64,000 nucleotides of DNA. It comes from Thiohalorhabdus sp. Cl-TMA. Its GTDB lineage: Bacteria; Pseudomonadota; Gammaproteobacteria; Thiohalorhabdales; Thiohalorhabdaceae. The notes below the pieces were generated by a model. It was given only the letters and a program-made list of their open reading frames with translations, was not told where the DNA came from and did no database searches. The position numbers were made by a program, and so were the translations under genes. Each line of letters begins with the position of its first letter. Position 1 is the first letter of the stretch. Location of the stretch: contig NZ_JBGUAW010000010.1 in assembly GCF_041821045.1 (NCBI RefSeq), positions 62,001 through 126,000 of the forward strand, read 5' to 3'. Of this stretch, positions 16,007-25,014 are shown in pieces.

Positions 16007-16666
16007 CTATTTACCCTTCTTGCTGTCCAGCAGATCGCTGATCCGGTCTGCCACCTTCTCGCGCATGCCTTCCACCTCCAGCAGCTCCTCCCGGCCGGCC
16101 TGGAACACGGCACGGGCGGTTCCGAAGTGACGCAGCAGCGCGCGCGCCATTTCCGGATCCACGCCCGGTAGCCCCTCCACAAGGAAGCGAATGCCCTCGC
16201 GCCGGGTTTCCGGCCGGTTGGGGCGCAAGGGCTGCTCCGCGTCGCCGGCCTTCTGCTGGGCTTCCACGGCGAGCGTGTAGAGCAGCATGGCCGAATCCTT
16301 GGGCGACGGGCTGTACAGCACAGGGATCTCCAAGGCCCCCGTGAGATGGCCGATGGCCCAGTGCACATCGAAGGGGGTCTGGTGGAACCGGGCGGTGAAG
16401 TGGTCGCCCTCCACGAGGAAAACGGGGCGGCGGTAGTGGGCCTTCATGCGGTTGGCGGTGTCGAAGACCTCCTTGTCCACCACCGCGAGGATGAAGTCGG
16501 TACCCGACTTGTATTCCACCACCGTTTCGCCGTCCAGGAGGAAATCGCCTACATCGAGCTCTTCGAATTCCAGCTCGGCCCCCTGGATCTCCTCGAGGTG
16601 CTCCGCCAGGCGGCCGCGCTGGGCGGGGTCGGCCGTGATCTTTGCGGATGTTCCGAGCCGGGACAT
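16007..16666 (-). CDS. ERCC4 (XPF/Mus81-type) nuclease domain protein with HhH tail
   Basis: 219 residues. The N-terminal ERCC4 fold contains VGDFLL and VEYKSGTDF, the counterpart of the XPF active-site motif ERKxxxD; Glu, Lys and Asp are kept and Arg is replaced by Tyr. The C terminus (FLVEGLPGVDPEMARALLRHFG, then ELLEVEGMREKVADRI) is a helix-hairpin-helix pair for DNA binding, the arrangement seen in archaeal XPF and Hef. It may cut branched or flap DNA. The ATG at 16666 is chosen because GGAGG lies 5 nt upstream, inside the longer TTG-started frame. It is last in a minus-strand run after yheS. Confidence 0.8.
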   Translation of the reverse strand: MSRLGTSAKITADPAQRGRLAEHLEEIQGAELEFEELDVGDFLLDGETVVEYKSGTDFILAVVDKEVFDTANRMKAHYRRPVFLVEGDHFTARFHQTPFDVHWAIGHLTGALEIPVLYSPSPKDSAMLLYTLAVEAQQKAGDAEQPLRPNRPETRREGIRFLVEGLPGVDPEMARALLRHFGTARAVFQAGREELLEVEGMREKVADRISDLLDSKKGK

Positions 16667-16773
16667 GAGGACCTCCAAGCATTGGGGGGAAGGACGGCGG
16701 CAAAGTCCGCTGGAAGCTGTAAAGTATTAGAGCTCACTGAAATACGAAAGCGGTACAGCCGCTTCCGGCCTCC

Positions 16774-18669
16774 TTAGGCCTGGGCTTCCTCGAGCCGTTC
16801 ACTGGCCTCGAGCCAGGCTTCCTCGGCCTCTCCCAGCTCCTTCTCCACCTGGCCCTGCTGTTGCAGAAGCTCGCGCAGGCGCTCCTTGTTCTCATCCGCG
16901 TAAAGTCCGGGATTGGCCAGGGCCTGCTCGAGCTCTTCCTTCTTCCGGGTCAGGCGGTCCATTTCCTTCTCCCATTTGCGGATCTCGTCGCGCAACGGCT
17001 TGAGCTCCTTGCGCCGATCGGCGGCGGCACGTCGGCGCTCCCGATGGCTATCGGTCCCTTTCTCCGGGCCAGCGGAGGGCTCCGATCCCCCAGGAGAAGC
17101 GGTCCGTTCCAGGAGCCATTTCCGGTAATCATTGAGATCGCCGTCGAAGGCCTGCACCCGGCCGCTGTCCACTAGCCACAGGCGGTCGGTAACCGAGCGG
17201 AGCAGATGGCGGTCGTGGGAGACGGTGACCAGGGCACCCGCGAACTCCTGGAGGGCCAGGGTGAGGGCGTGGCGCATCTCCAAATCGAGGTGGTTGGTGG
17301 GCTCATCCATAAGCAGGAGATTGGGCCGGCGATAGACCAGCAGGGCCAGTGCCAGACGGGCCTTTTCCCCGCCGGAAAGCGGCGCCGTCGGCTCGAGCGC
17401 GGCGTCACCCCGGAATCCGAAGCCGCCGAGGAAATCCCGCAAGTCCTGGGGCTGAGCAGCCGGATCCAGACGCTGCAAATGGAGGAAGGGGCTGGCCTGG
17501 GGATCCAGGTGGTCCACTTGGTGCTGAGCGAAATAGCCGACGGTAAGGCCCTGCGCCGGTTCCCGCGACCCGTTCTGGGGGGCGAGGTCACCCGCCAGGA
17601 CCTGGATCAGGGTGGATTTGCCTGCCCCATTGGGGCCGAGCAGGCCGATCCGGTCGCCTGGATGAAGCTCCAGGCCGACGCCGCGCAGGATCGGATCACC
17701 ACCGTAGCCGGCGGAAAGCTGCTTGAGGCTCAGCAGGGGATTGGGGAGCCGCTCCGGTTCCGGAAAGGAGAACTGGAACGGATCGTCGGCGTGGGCCGCC
17801 GATACCTGCTCCATTCGCTCCAGGGCCTTCAGACGGCTCTGGGCCTGGCGGGCCTTGGCGGCATTGGCGCGGAAGCGCTCCACGAATCGGTGGATGCGGG
17901 CCACCTCCTTCTGCTGCTTCTCGTAGGCGGCCTGCTGCTGGGCCCGCTCCGCGGCGTACTTGTCCTCGAAGGCGGAGTAATTCCCGGTGTAGAGCTTGAG
18001 TGTCCCCTGCTGGAAGTGGACGATCCGGTCCACGACGGCATCGAGGAAGTCCCGGTCATGGGAGATGAGCAGGAGGGTGCCGGGATGGGCGGCCAGCCAT
18101 TCCTGCAGCCGCAGGACCGCATCGAGGTCGAGGTGGTTGGTGGGCTCGTCCAGGAGCAGTAGCTCCGCCCGGGCCATGAGCGTGCGGGCCAGGTTCAGGC
18201 GCATGCGCCAGCCCCCGGAGAAGGCCGACACGGGCTCGTGCTCCTCCTCGGGGGAGAACCCGAGCCCGTGGATCAGCCGGGCGGCGCGGGAGCGGGCGGT
18301 GTAGCCCTCGAGGGCGTGCAGATGGGCGTGCAGCTCCCCCATGCGCATGCCGTCGCCAGCGGCTTCCGCTTCGGCAAGCGCGGCCTCGGTGCGGCGAAGC
18401 TCCTCGTCCCCGTCCAGCACGTATTCGATGGCCGGTTGGGCGAGGGCTGGCACCTCCTGGGCCATCCAGGCCACCCGCCAGTCACCGGGGCAGGAGACGG
18501 AGCCCGTATCCGGGGACAGCTCTCCGCGCACCAGAGAGAATAGGCTGGTCTTCCCGGTTCCGTTGGCGCCGACCACCCCCACCTTCTGGCCCGGATGAAT
18601 GGTGAGGCTGGTTTCACGCAGGAGCTCCCGGGTACCCCGTCGCAGCGTGGTATTGGTCAGTTCGAGCAT
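16774..18669 (-). CDS. yheS: ABC-F type ribosome-associated ATPase
   Basis: 631 residues with two ATP-binding cassettes and no membrane domain. The first has GANGTGKTS (~35) and FSGGWRMRLNLARTL; the second has GPNGAGKST (~345) and LSGGEKARLALALLV. The linker between them carries basic coiled coil (RFRANAAKARQAQSRLKALE), and a C-terminal coiled coil (~540-631) is probably RNA binding. The order and the sequence AIEYVLDGDEELRR follow E. coli YheS closely. ABC-F proteins act on ribosomes in translation; the exact role of YheS is not settled. It lies 28 bp after msrQ on the same strand. Confidence 0.92.
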   Translation of the reverse strand: MLELTNTTLRRGTRELLRETSLTIHPGQKVGVVGANGTGKTSLFSLVRGELSPDTGSVSCPGDWRVAWMAQEVPALAQPAIEYVLDGDEELRRTEAALAEAEAAGDGMRMGELHAHLHALEGYTARSRAARLIHGLGFSPEEEHEPVSAFSGGWRMRLNLARTLMARAELLLLDEPTNHLDLDAVLRLQEWLAAHPGTLLLISHDRDFLDAVVDRIVHFQQGTLKLYTGNYSAFEDKYAAERAQQQAAYEKQQKEVARIHRFVERFRANAAKARQAQSRLKALERMEQVSAAHADDPFQFSFPEPERLPNPLLSLKQLSAGYGGDPILRGVGLELHPGDRIGLLGPNGAGKSTLIQVLAGDLAPQNGSREPAQGLTVGYFAQHQVDHLDPQASPFLHLQRLDPAAQPQDLRDFLGGFGFRGDAALEPTAPLSGGEKARLALALLVYRRPNLLLMDEPTNHLDLEMRHALTLALQEFAGALVTVSHDRHLLRSVTDRLWLVDSGRVQAFDGDLNDYRKWLLERTASPGGSEPSAGPEKGTDSHRERRRAAADRRKELKPLRDEIRKWEKEMDRLTRKKEELEQALANPGLYADENKERLRELLQQQGQVEKELGEAEEAWLEASERLEEAQA

Positions 18670-18697
18670 GGGCCAAGTCTAACAGCCGTGAAGAGCC

Positions 18698-19330
18698 TTA
18701 TCTGCGGGGCGCCGCCTGCGCCTGGGCCCGGCCTCGGCGGGTGGGGTTCATCCGGCGCAGCCAGGAACGGGGGAGCATGCGCAGCCCGAGCAGGATCCCC
18801 AGGATCAGGGCGTAGATGAGCGGCTCCCGAATGTCCGCCTTGACCAGCAGGTAGTAGTGGAGCACGGAAAGGACCGCCAGCAAATACACGGAGCGGTGTA
18901 ACCGCGGCCACCAGGCGCCCATCCGGATCATGGCGGCGGTGGTGGAGGTTGCCGCCAGGGGAATCAGTCCGATCATGGCCACGAAGCCCACGGTGATGAA
19001 GGGCCGGTCCCAGAGATCCAGCCATATGGCACTGAGCCGCAGCGACTGGTCGAAGGCGGCGTAGGCGGCGAAATGCAGCAGGGTATAGAAGAAGGCGAAC
19101 AGACCGAGCTGGCGGCGCACCTTGCCGGGCCAGCGCCAGCCGGATACGCGGCGCAGCGGGGTGACCGCCAGCGTGATCAGCAGCAAGTGCAGGGCCCACT
19201 CCCCCGTACGGTCGATAAGCGCACTGGCGGGGTTGGGTCCGAGCGTCCCCTGGAAGGTCTCGAGGATCAGCAGGCCCAGGGGCACCAGCGCTGCAGCGAA
19301 GACCAGGCTCCGGACCGGGAATCCGGGCAT
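18698..19330 (-). CDS. msrQ: Heme-binding membrane subunit of methionine sulfoxide reductase
   Basis: 210 residues, about six transmembrane segments, of the ferric-reductase-like family. It passes electrons from the quinone pool to MsrP. Markers: GEWALHLLLITLAVTPLRRV, LGLFAFFYTLLHFAAYAAFD and LHRSVYLLAVLSVLHYYLLV, which supply the histidines for heme b. The start lies 3 bp after the msrP stop, so the pair is one operon, as in other proteobacteria. Confidence 0.93.
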   Translation of the reverse strand: MPGFPVRSLVFAAALVPLGLLILETFQGTLGPNPASALIDRTGEWALHLLLITLAVTPLRRVSGWRWPGKVRRQLGLFAFFYTLLHFAAYAAFDQSLRLSAIWLDLWDRPFITVGFVAMIGLIPLAATSTTAAMIRMGAWWPRLHRSVYLLAVLSVLHYYLLVKADIREPLIYALILGILLGLRMLPRSWLRRMNPTRRGRAQAQAAPRR

Positions 19331-19333
19331 GCC

Positions 19334-20284
19334 TCAGAACCACCGCTTCAGGTTCATACCCTTGTACAGATGCGCCACCTGGTCGGCGTAGCCGTTGAAC
19401 ATCTCCGTGTCGCGCTTGAAGAATTCGCCGATGCGCCGTTCCCGGGCCTGGCTCCAGCGGGGGTGCGGGACATTGGGATTCACGTTGGCGTAGAAGCCGT
19501 ATTCGTCGGGGGCCGCCTTGTGCCACGTGGTGACGGGCATCTCACGGGTGAGCCGGATGCGGACGATGGACTTGATGCTCTTGAAGCCGTACTTCCAGGG
19601 CACCACAAGCCGGAGGGGCGCGCCGTTCTGGTTGGGGAGGGGCTTCCCGTACACGCCCACAGCCATGATGGTTAGGGGATGAACGGCCTCGTCCAGACGC
19701 AGACCTTCCACATAGGGCCAGTCCAGGACGCTGCGCCGCTGTCCGGGCATGTGCTCGGGGTCGTAGAGCGTGGTGAATTCCACGAACTTGGCCTGGGAGG
19801 TGGGCTCGAAGCGCTTCAGGAGCGCGGCCAGCGGGAAGCCCACCCAGGGAATTACCATGGACCATCCCTCCACGCAGCGCAGGCGATATATCCGCTCCTC
19901 GTAGGAATGGGGGCCGAGTAGGTCCTCCAGGCCTACCTTGCCCGGTCTGGCCACCTCTCCGGTGATCTCCACGGACCAGGGGTCCGTAGGGAGCTGATCC
20001 GCATACTGGGCGGGATCGGACTTGGCGGTGCCGAACTCGTAGAAGTTGTTATAGGTGGTCACCTCTTCCCAGGGCGTCAGGTCCTCTTCGGTGCTGAAGC
20101 GGCTCTCCTCCGTATCGCCGATGCGGATGCCGGACCGAGCGAGGTGAGCCGGCCACAGGACGGACCCGGCGAGAGCCGCCAGGGAGCCCGCGGCCGCGGC
20201 ACGGAGGAACCGGCGGCGGCCATGGAAAAGGTTCTCGCTGGTGACCTCCCGGGACGGAATGGGGTCGGGGCGCTTGATGAGCAT
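19334..20284 (-). CDS. msrP: Periplasmic methionine sulfoxide reductase, molybdopterin subunit
   Basis: 316 residues. A Tat signal ([19 protein letters not shown]) sends the folded molybdenum protein to the periplasm, where it reduces oxidised methionines in envelope proteins. The Mo-coordinating cysteine is Cys137 in [14 protein letters not shown]. The sulfite-oxidase fold is complete ([15 protein letters not shown]). AGGGA lies about 8 nt before the ATG. It is directly upstream of msrQ, and 100 bp downstream of two Slp-type lipoprotein genes on the same strand. Confidence 0.95.
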   Translation of the reverse strand: MLIKRPDPIPSREVTSENLFHGRRRFLRAAAAGSLAALAGSVLWPAHLARSGIRIGDTEESRFSTEEDLTPWEEVTTYNNFYEFGTAKSDPAQYADQLPTDPWSVEITGEVARPGKVGLEDLLGPHSYEERIYRLRCVEGWSMVIPWVGFPLAALLKRFEPTSQAKFVEFTTLYDPEHMPGQRRSVLDWPYVEGLRLDEAVHPLTIMAVGVYGKPLPNQNGAPLRLVVPWKYGFKSIKSIVRIRLTREMPVTTWHKAAPDEYGFYANVNPNVPHPRWSQARERRIGEFFKRDTEMFNGYADQVAHLYKGMNLKRWF

Positions 20285-20384
20285 GGGCGATTCCCTGAAT
20301 GGAGGGGTTTCGTCTACATACGGGGCCGGGACCCGCTCGGATTCAATGGAGTGATCCCAGGAACGATTAACAGGCCCGGAGGCG

Positions 20385-20882
20385 TCATCCCCCGAATATG
20401 ACTCCGATACCGAAACGGAAGTTGGAGCCGGGAGCGGAGCCCCGATCCTCCTTCCAGAGCTGGATGTCGACGACCTCCACCACCGGATAGGAGTAGGCGG
20501 CCTCGCCGATCATGCCCTCGCGGAGCCCGGTAAGCCGGCCACTGACGGTAACCTCTCGGCCTGGGGCATAGCTGGCGGTCTCCAGGTACCCTTCCTCCAA
20601 CGCGAGGAAACGGCCTTGGGGCGGTTCCTCCAGGTCGGGCCGCTGGTCCCCGTCCAGGGGGTAGGCGAGGATCTCCAGCCGGGTGCTGTCTTCCTTGTTC
20701 GTGGCGTTGACGATAGTGCCGCCCCAGAGCACCCGGGTGCCCTCCAGCCGGCTCATGTCCGCCTTGGCCTGACCCGGCGTCACGTCGAGAGCGATCTGCT
20801 CGGTGGGAAAGCGCGGGGTGGCGCAAGCGCCGAGGGCCAGCACCCAGAGAACCAGGAGCAAGGTACGATAGGAGGTTCGCAT
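20385..20882 (-). CDS. Slp-family outer membrane lipoprotein (first copy)
   Basis: 165 residues with a lipoprotein signal ([10 protein letters not shown], lipidated Cys20). The Slp core is recognisable: [28 protein letters not shown] and the beta-rich part [16 protein letters not shown]. It ends [12 protein letters not shown]. Slp proteins are starvation or stationary-phase lipoproteins of the outer membrane with unknown mechanism. It is 6 bp after the second Slp gene and upstream of msrP on the same strand, so the envelope lipoproteins and the periplasmic repair system may be co-transcribed. Confidence 0.85.
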   Translation of the reverse strand: MRTSYRTLLLVLWVLALGACATPRFPTEQIALDVTPGQAKADMSRLEGTRVLWGGTIVNATNKEDSTRLEILAYPLDGDQRPDLEEPPQGRFLALEEGYLETASYAPGREVTVSGRLTGLREGMIGEAAYSYPVVEVVDIQLWKEDRGSAPGSNFRFGIGVIFGG

Positions 20883-20888
20883 TACTGC

Positions 20889-21434
20889 CTACCAATAGGG
20901 ATAGTAGGGGGAGCGATAGGGGTACCAGGGGTCATAGTACCAGGGCCACGGATCGTACCAAGGGTCGTGGTAGCGCCTGCGCGTCTGCGGCTCCTCCTTG
21001 GCCCAGAGGTAGTGTCCCGCGGTATCCACCAGGGGGAACCGATATTCGTATTCCTCGATCTTGCGCTTCACTATCTTCTCGAAGGAGCCGGTAATCGTGA
21101 TCAGGCGGCCCGGAGAATAGACCGCCGGATCCAGGAATCCCTCGATCCGGGCGATAAAGCGGCCTTCGCTGGTGTCTCCTTCCTCCGGTCGGCCATCGGT
21201 TTCCAGCGGTTTGCCGACCACCTGGATACTGGTGGTCTCCGGATTGTTCCCTACCTGGACGATCCGTCCGCCCCAGCGCACCCGGGCGCCCCGGTGGGCC
21301 TCCGGATCGGAGCGGACTTCGGCGAGGCTCGGGCCGCCGGTTTCCGGCTCCCGTATGGGCTCGGGGATGTTGGTGGCGCAGGCGGCCAGGAACAATGGGA
21401 ACAGAGCGGCGGAAAGGGCGCGAAGCACGTGCAT
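20889..21434 (-). CDS. Slp-family outer membrane lipoprotein (second copy, aromatic tail)
   Basis: 181 residues, lipobox FLAAC (Cys19). The body is paralogous to the next gene: RVRWGGRIVQVGNNPETTSI, FIARIEGFLDPAVYSPGR and TITGSF. Unlike the other copy it ends with ~26 residues made almost only of Trp, Tyr, Pro, Asp and His (WYDPWPWYYDPWYPYR). Such a tail may sit at the membrane surface or bind glycan, but this is speculation. It leads the slp-slp-msrP-msrQ run. Confidence 0.83.
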   Translation of the reverse strand: MHVLRALSAALFPLFLAACATNIPEPIREPETGGPSLAEVRSDPEAHRGARVRWGGRIVQVGNNPETTSIQVVGKPLETDGRPEEGDTSEGRFIARIEGFLDPAVYSPGRLITITGSFEKIVKRKIEEYEYRFPLVDTAGHYLWAKEEPQTRRRYHDPWYDPWPWYYDPWYPYRSPYYPYW

Positions 21435-21554
21435 CCCCGTCTCTCCTTTGCGTTTGCCGATCGGGCAGGGTGATCGGCCCGCCGGAGTATCGGGTGGGGC
21501 CGATACTTCTTGGACAAGGACGGGGGCCGGAAAGGTTGCATGCCGGAGGGCCGG

Positions 21555-21890
21555 CTATCCCCGCGCCGAAGGCTCCCTCGCGGAATCTTCCACATCGGCT
21601 CGGAAGCCCAGGGATTCGAGCTGACCGGCGAACAGAACAAGCCATCCGGGCTCCCGGGTCCGGCCGTCCCGGGTGAGCTCGAAGGCATACCGCCGCCGCA
21701 GGCGGATGCGGCCTCGGGGGTCGCGGCCCATCCCCAGGCCGCGCAGCTCCACGGTCTCGTCGAGGAGCTGGGATTCCCGGCGCCGGCAAGCGCTGTCGGC
21801 TATGCGCACGGCACGCTCCCGTGCCCGGAGGAAGTCGGCCCACAGGAGGATGCAGACGGCGATCAGGGCGATGGCGTACAGGGGCATCAT
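21555..21890 (-). CDS. DUF3301 family membrane-anchored protein
   Basis: 111 residues. An N-terminal transmembrane segment (MPLYAIALIAVCILLWADFL) is followed by a cytoplasmic or periplasmic region with CRRRESQLLDETVELRGLG and YAFELTRDGRTREPGWLVL, the pattern of DUF3301. Function unknown. No Shine-Dalgarno sequence is visible before the ATG at 21890 (or 21887). It is divergent from the macro-domain gene and 120 bp ahead of the Slp genes on the same strand. Confidence 0.8.
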   Translation of the reverse strand: MMPLYAIALIAVCILLWADFLRARERAVRIADSACRRRESQLLDETVELRGLGMGRDPRGRIRLRRRYAFELTRDGRTREPGWLVLFAGQLESLGFRADVEDSAREPSARG

Positions 21891-22007
21891 AAATCCATGG
21901 TACTAGACAGACACCCATAGGTCCCGGTGTGGGAACCGCCGGTCTTGCGTCCTGGGTGCGGAAATCCCATCCAGGGCTGGGGGGGGTCACGGGAAAGGAG
22001 GGACGTC

Positions 22008-22571
22008 ATGCGAAGCTGGTACCAGGACTGGTGCCTGGAAATCGAACGGGGCGATATCACTGCCCAGGAAACGGAGGCTGTGGTAAATGCCGCCAACCGG
22101 GAGCTTGCGCCAGGTGGCGGCGTGGCGGGGGCCATACATCGGGCCGCCGGGCCGGGGCTCTGGGAGGAGTGCAAGGGTCTTGGCGGCTGTGCCACCGGGG
22201 AGGCGAAGATCACCGGGGGGCATGCTCTTCCCGCCCGCTACGTGGTCCATACGGTGGGGCCGGTTTACGACAATGAGCCGAACCCCGCGGACCTTCTGGC
22301 ACGGTCCTACCGCAACAGCCTATTCGTCGCCGATGAGAACGGGGCGGGCTCGGTAGCGTTTCCGGCGCTGAGTACCGGGGCGTTCGGGTATCCCATGGGC
22401 GAGGCCGCGGAGATCGCCGTGCGAACACTGATGAAGACCCTGCCCGCGCTCCAGAGCGTACGCCTTACCCGGCTGGTGCTGCGCGGTGCGCGGGAGCACC
22501 AGGTGCACATGGATGCGGCACGCCGGATTGCGGCGGAGCTGGGCTGGGCGGTGGCGGAAGAGGGCGGCTGA
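22008..22571 (+). CDS. Macro domain protein (ADP-ribose binding, MacroD/YmdB-like)
   Basis: 187 residues consisting of a single macro domain. The ADP-ribose-binding features are present: GDITAQETEAVVNAANREL, GGGVAGAIHRAAG, VVHTVGPVY and LSTGAFGYPM. Such enzymes remove ADP-ribose from proteins or hydrolyse O-acetyl-ADP-ribose. ATG 22008 is supported by AAAGGAGG 5 nt upstream; the longer GTG-started frame from 21927 has no signal. It stands alone and no ADP-ribosyltransferase or sirtuin gene is seen next to it. Confidence 0.9.
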   Translation: MRSWYQDWCLEIERGDITAQETEAVVNAANRELAPGGGVAGAIHRAAGPGLWEECKGLGGCATGEAKITGGHALPARYVVHTVGPVYDNEPNPADLLARSYRNSLFVADENGAGSVAFPALSTGAFGYPMGEAAEIAVRTLMKTLPALQSVRLTRLVLRGAREHQVHMDAARRIAAELGWAVAEEGG

Positions 22572-22581
22572 TCCCGCCGGA

Positions 22582-22848
22582 TCAACCGCGGCCCAAGCCA
22601 CCGTGCACGTAGCGGTGGAGCTCCTGCCGGTCCACCTTGCCGTCCCGGTCCGTATCCGCCCGGGTTACCAGACCGGGCAGATCCAGGGCGCGCTTCGCCT
22701 CTTTGGGGGAAAGATAACCGTCCCGGTCCAGGTCCAGCCGGTCGAATCCCAAGGGCTGGGCCCGGGCGGCGATGCCGGGATCGATCGGTTTTCCGGTGCA
22801 GGCCACGAAGGGCGCCAAAAGGACCAAGCTCCAGAGCAACCGGGCCAT
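22582..22848 (-). CDS. Small EF-hand protein, exported or lipid-anchored
   Basis: 88 residues: a signal sequence (MARLLWSLVLLAPFVAC) ending in a possible lipidated cysteine, then two EF-hand loops, DLDRDGYLSPKE and DTDRDGKVDRQE. Both have Asp at positions 1, 3 and 5 and Glu at 12, so they should bind calcium. Function unknown; periplasmic calcium buffering or sensing is inferred. AAAGGAGG stands before the ATG. It is 10 bp from the end of the convergent macro-domain gene and has a 216-bp leader region upstream. Confidence 0.78.
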   Translation of the reverse strand: MARLLWSLVLLAPFVACTGKPIDPGIAARAQPLGFDRLDLDRDGYLSPKEAKRALDLPGLVTRADTDRDGKVDRQELHRYVHGGLGRG

Positions 22849-23064
22849 GGAAGCCTCCTTTACGGCCTAGTCAGGCGGCAGGATGCGCAGCCTTTCAACC
22901 GGAGGAGGCAATTTGTGTGCCGTTATGTGATGGCCCGGTTTACGGCGCATGTCCGCGAGCGGGGCGAAGGTAAACTGTTGCCGATCAGCGACAGCTCTCC
23001 CGCAAAACCAGGGAGAATCCTAATACCGCTCTCCGGAGCTTGTCGCCTCCCGGCGACATGACCG

Positions 23065-24435
23065 TCAACTTTCGCTACGCGCCGATTGCTTGAACAGAGT
23101 CGGGTCGAGGTGGTGACGGTTGAGCAGCTTGTAGAACTCGGTCCGGTTTCTTTTGGCCAGTCGGGCCGCCTGGCTCACATTGCCGCCGGTCATCTGCAGG
23201 ACGCGGGCCAGGTACTCCCGCTCGAACTCGCGGCGAGCATCGGCGAAGGAGGGCAGCTCCTCGGGGTCCTCGTTGAGGGCCTTCTGGACCAGATCCTCGG
23301 AGATGATCGGGGTGGGGGAGAGCGTCACCACCTGCTCCACCACGTTGAAGAGCTGGCGGACGTTGCCGGGCCAGGGGGCGCTGACCAGCCGCTCCATGGC
23401 CTCGGGTGCGAAGCCCTTGACCGATTTCCGGTACTTCTCCGCCAGCTGGGAGAGGAAGTGGGTGGCCAGGAGGGGGATGTCCTCGCTGCGATCGGCCAGG
23501 GGCGGGAGCTCCAGGGCCACGACGTTGAGCCGGTAATAGAGATCCTCCCGGAAGCGGCCCTCGGACATCTCCTCGGCCAAGTCACGGTGTGTGGCGGTTA
23601 TGATGCGCACATCCACCGAGATACCTTCCGTGGCCCCCACGGGCCGAACCAGTCGCTCCTGCAGGACGCGCAGGAGCTTGACCTGCAGGGTCAGGGGCAT
23701 ATCGCCGATCTCGTCCAGAAACAGGGTGCCGCCGTGGGCGGCCTGGAACAGGCCCTTCTGATCCTGGGTGGCCCCCGTGAAGGCGCCTTTCTTGTGTCCG
23801 AAGAGCTCGGATTCGAGCAGCGTTTCCGGGATGGCACCGCAGTTGATGGCCACGAAAGGCTGCTCCGCCCGGGGGCTGGCCTTGTGGACGGCCCGTGCCA
23901 TGAGCTCCTTGCCGGTACCGCTGTCCCCCTGAATGAAGACGCTCGCGTCGCTGTCGGCCACCATGCGCGCCCGGCCGAGCACGTCCTCCATCAACGGGCT
24001 GCGGGTAATGATCTCCTCCCGCCAGGGGGCCTGCCGGCCGTCATCCCGCCCCTCCTCGGAGCCCCCGGACAGGTTAAGGGCCTTTTCCACCTGCTCCATC
24101 AGGTCGCTGCTGTCGAAGGGTTTGGTCAGGAACCCGAATACGCCGCGCTTGGTGGCTTCCACGGCATCCGGGATAGAGCCGTGGGCGGTCAGAATGATTA
24201 CCGGAAGGGTGGGGTGGCGCTCGCGGATGTTGTCGAAAAGGGCCATGCCGTCCATGCCGTCCATGCGCAGGTCGGTAATGACCACGTCAGGCCGTACGGC
24301 GGCCAGATTGGCGAGGGCCTCATTGCCGCTTTCCACTGCGGCCACCTGGTAGCCGCCGGATTTCAGGCGTATGGAGAGCAGGCGTAGCAGTCCCGGATCG
24401 TCGTCCACCAGTAGGATACGTTGGGCGCGGTCCAT
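23065..24435 (-). CDS. glrR: Sigma-54-dependent response regulator of the GlrR/QseF type
   Basis: 456 residues: receiver domain (Asp55 in [10 protein letters not shown]), AAA+ domain with [11 protein letters not shown] (Walker A), [14 protein letters not shown] (the sigma-54 contact GAFTGA) and [13 protein letters not shown] (Walker B), and a C-terminal Fis-type helix-turn-helix ([21 protein letters not shown]). It activates sigma-54 promoters after phosphorylation by the kinase encoded two genes upstream. The gene order kinase-lipoprotein-regulator is that of glrK-qseG-glrR in enterobacteria. No clear sigma-54 promoter was found in this window. Confidence 0.9.
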   Translation of the reverse strand: MDRAQRILLVDDDPGLLRLLSIRLKSGGYQVAAVESGNEALANLAAVRPDVVITDLRMDGMDGMALFDNIRERHPTLPVIILTAHGSIPDAVEATKRGVFGFLTKPFDSSDLMEQVEKALNLSGGSEEGRDDGRQAPWREEIITRSPLMEDVLGRARMVADSDASVFIQGDSGTGKELMARAVHKASPRAEQPFVAINCGAIPETLLESELFGHKKGAFTGATQDQKGLFQAAHGGTLFLDEIGDMPLTLQVKLLRVLQERLVRPVGATEGISVDVRIITATHRDLAEEMSEGRFREDLYYRLNVVALELPPLADRSEDIPLLATHFLSQLAEKYRKSVKGFAPEAMERLVSAPWPGNVRQLFNVVEQVVTLSPTPIISEDLVQKALNEDPEELPSFADARREFEREYLARVLQMTGGNVSQAARLAKRNRTEFYKLLNRHHLDPTLFKQSARSES

Positions 24436-24459
24436 AGTTTATTCCACTGCTCCGGGGAA

Positions 24460-25014
24460 TCAGTCCCGTTGTTGAATGCTGCGCTCGATGTCCTTGAGGG
24501 CCTCGAGCTGTTCTTGCAACGTTTTCAGGCGCTTTTCCAATTCCCCTTTTTTCTCCGTCAGCTCCTGGCGCGCTTTCCGCTGCTCGGACAAGGACCCCTC
24601 CAGATGGTTCACCCGGCTCCGCAGCTCGTGGGCGTGCTTGGCCAGGTCGCGCCGCTTCCGGATCTGGTCCTCCAGGAGGAAGGCCATATTCCGTAGGCGG
24701 GGAGGCGGTCGCTCGGATCCCCCCAGACAGGGGCCCAGCACCACGCTGGGGTCGGCCTTGCTGGCGGGGCCGGATTCGGCCACCAGGGTGAGGATCGCCA
24801 ACCTAAGCCGGTCGGGCGTGCATCGGCTTCCCGTTACCCAGTTGCGGAAGTTCCGGTATTCGCCCGTGAGCGTGGCCTTGTCAAGGGCCGCTGCATAGCG
24901 GTAATACGATGCGAGGTCATCCGCGCCACCGGTCGGACCGGACCGGTTCAGCGTACCGCACCCGGCGAGGAGAATCAGCACCAGGACGGTTCCGGCCGGA
25001 CGTAAACCGCTCAT
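24460..25014 (-). CDS. Lipoprotein with coiled coil, in the position of QseG
   Basis: 184 residues: signal with lipobox (LVLILLAGC, Cys19), a helical domain (YYRYAAALDKATLTGEYRNF, with two conserved-looking Cys), and a long coiled coil at the C terminus (ELRSRVNHLEGSLSEQRKAR onward). In enterobacteria QseG is the outer membrane lipoprotein that contacts the GlrK kinase, and this gene lies at the same place, overlapping the kinase stop by 4 bp. Sequence similarity to QseG is not evident by eye, so the equivalence rests on position. Confidence 0.7.
   Translation of the reverse strand: MSGLRPAGTVLVLILLAGCGTLNRSGPTGGADDLASYYRYAAALDKATLTGEYRNFRNWVTGSRCTPDRLRLAILTLVAESGPASKADPSVVLGPCLGGSERPPPRLRNMAFLLEDQIRKRRDLAKHAHELRSRVNHLEGSLSEQRKARQELTEKKGELEKRLKTLQEQLEALKDIERSIQQRD

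Noticed and set aside
22849-23064. Known riboswitch upstream of the EF-hand gene
   Set aside because: No core motif of c-di-GMP, fluoride, cobalamin, glycine, FMN or TPP riboswitches could be found by eye; kept only as a leader worth checking.
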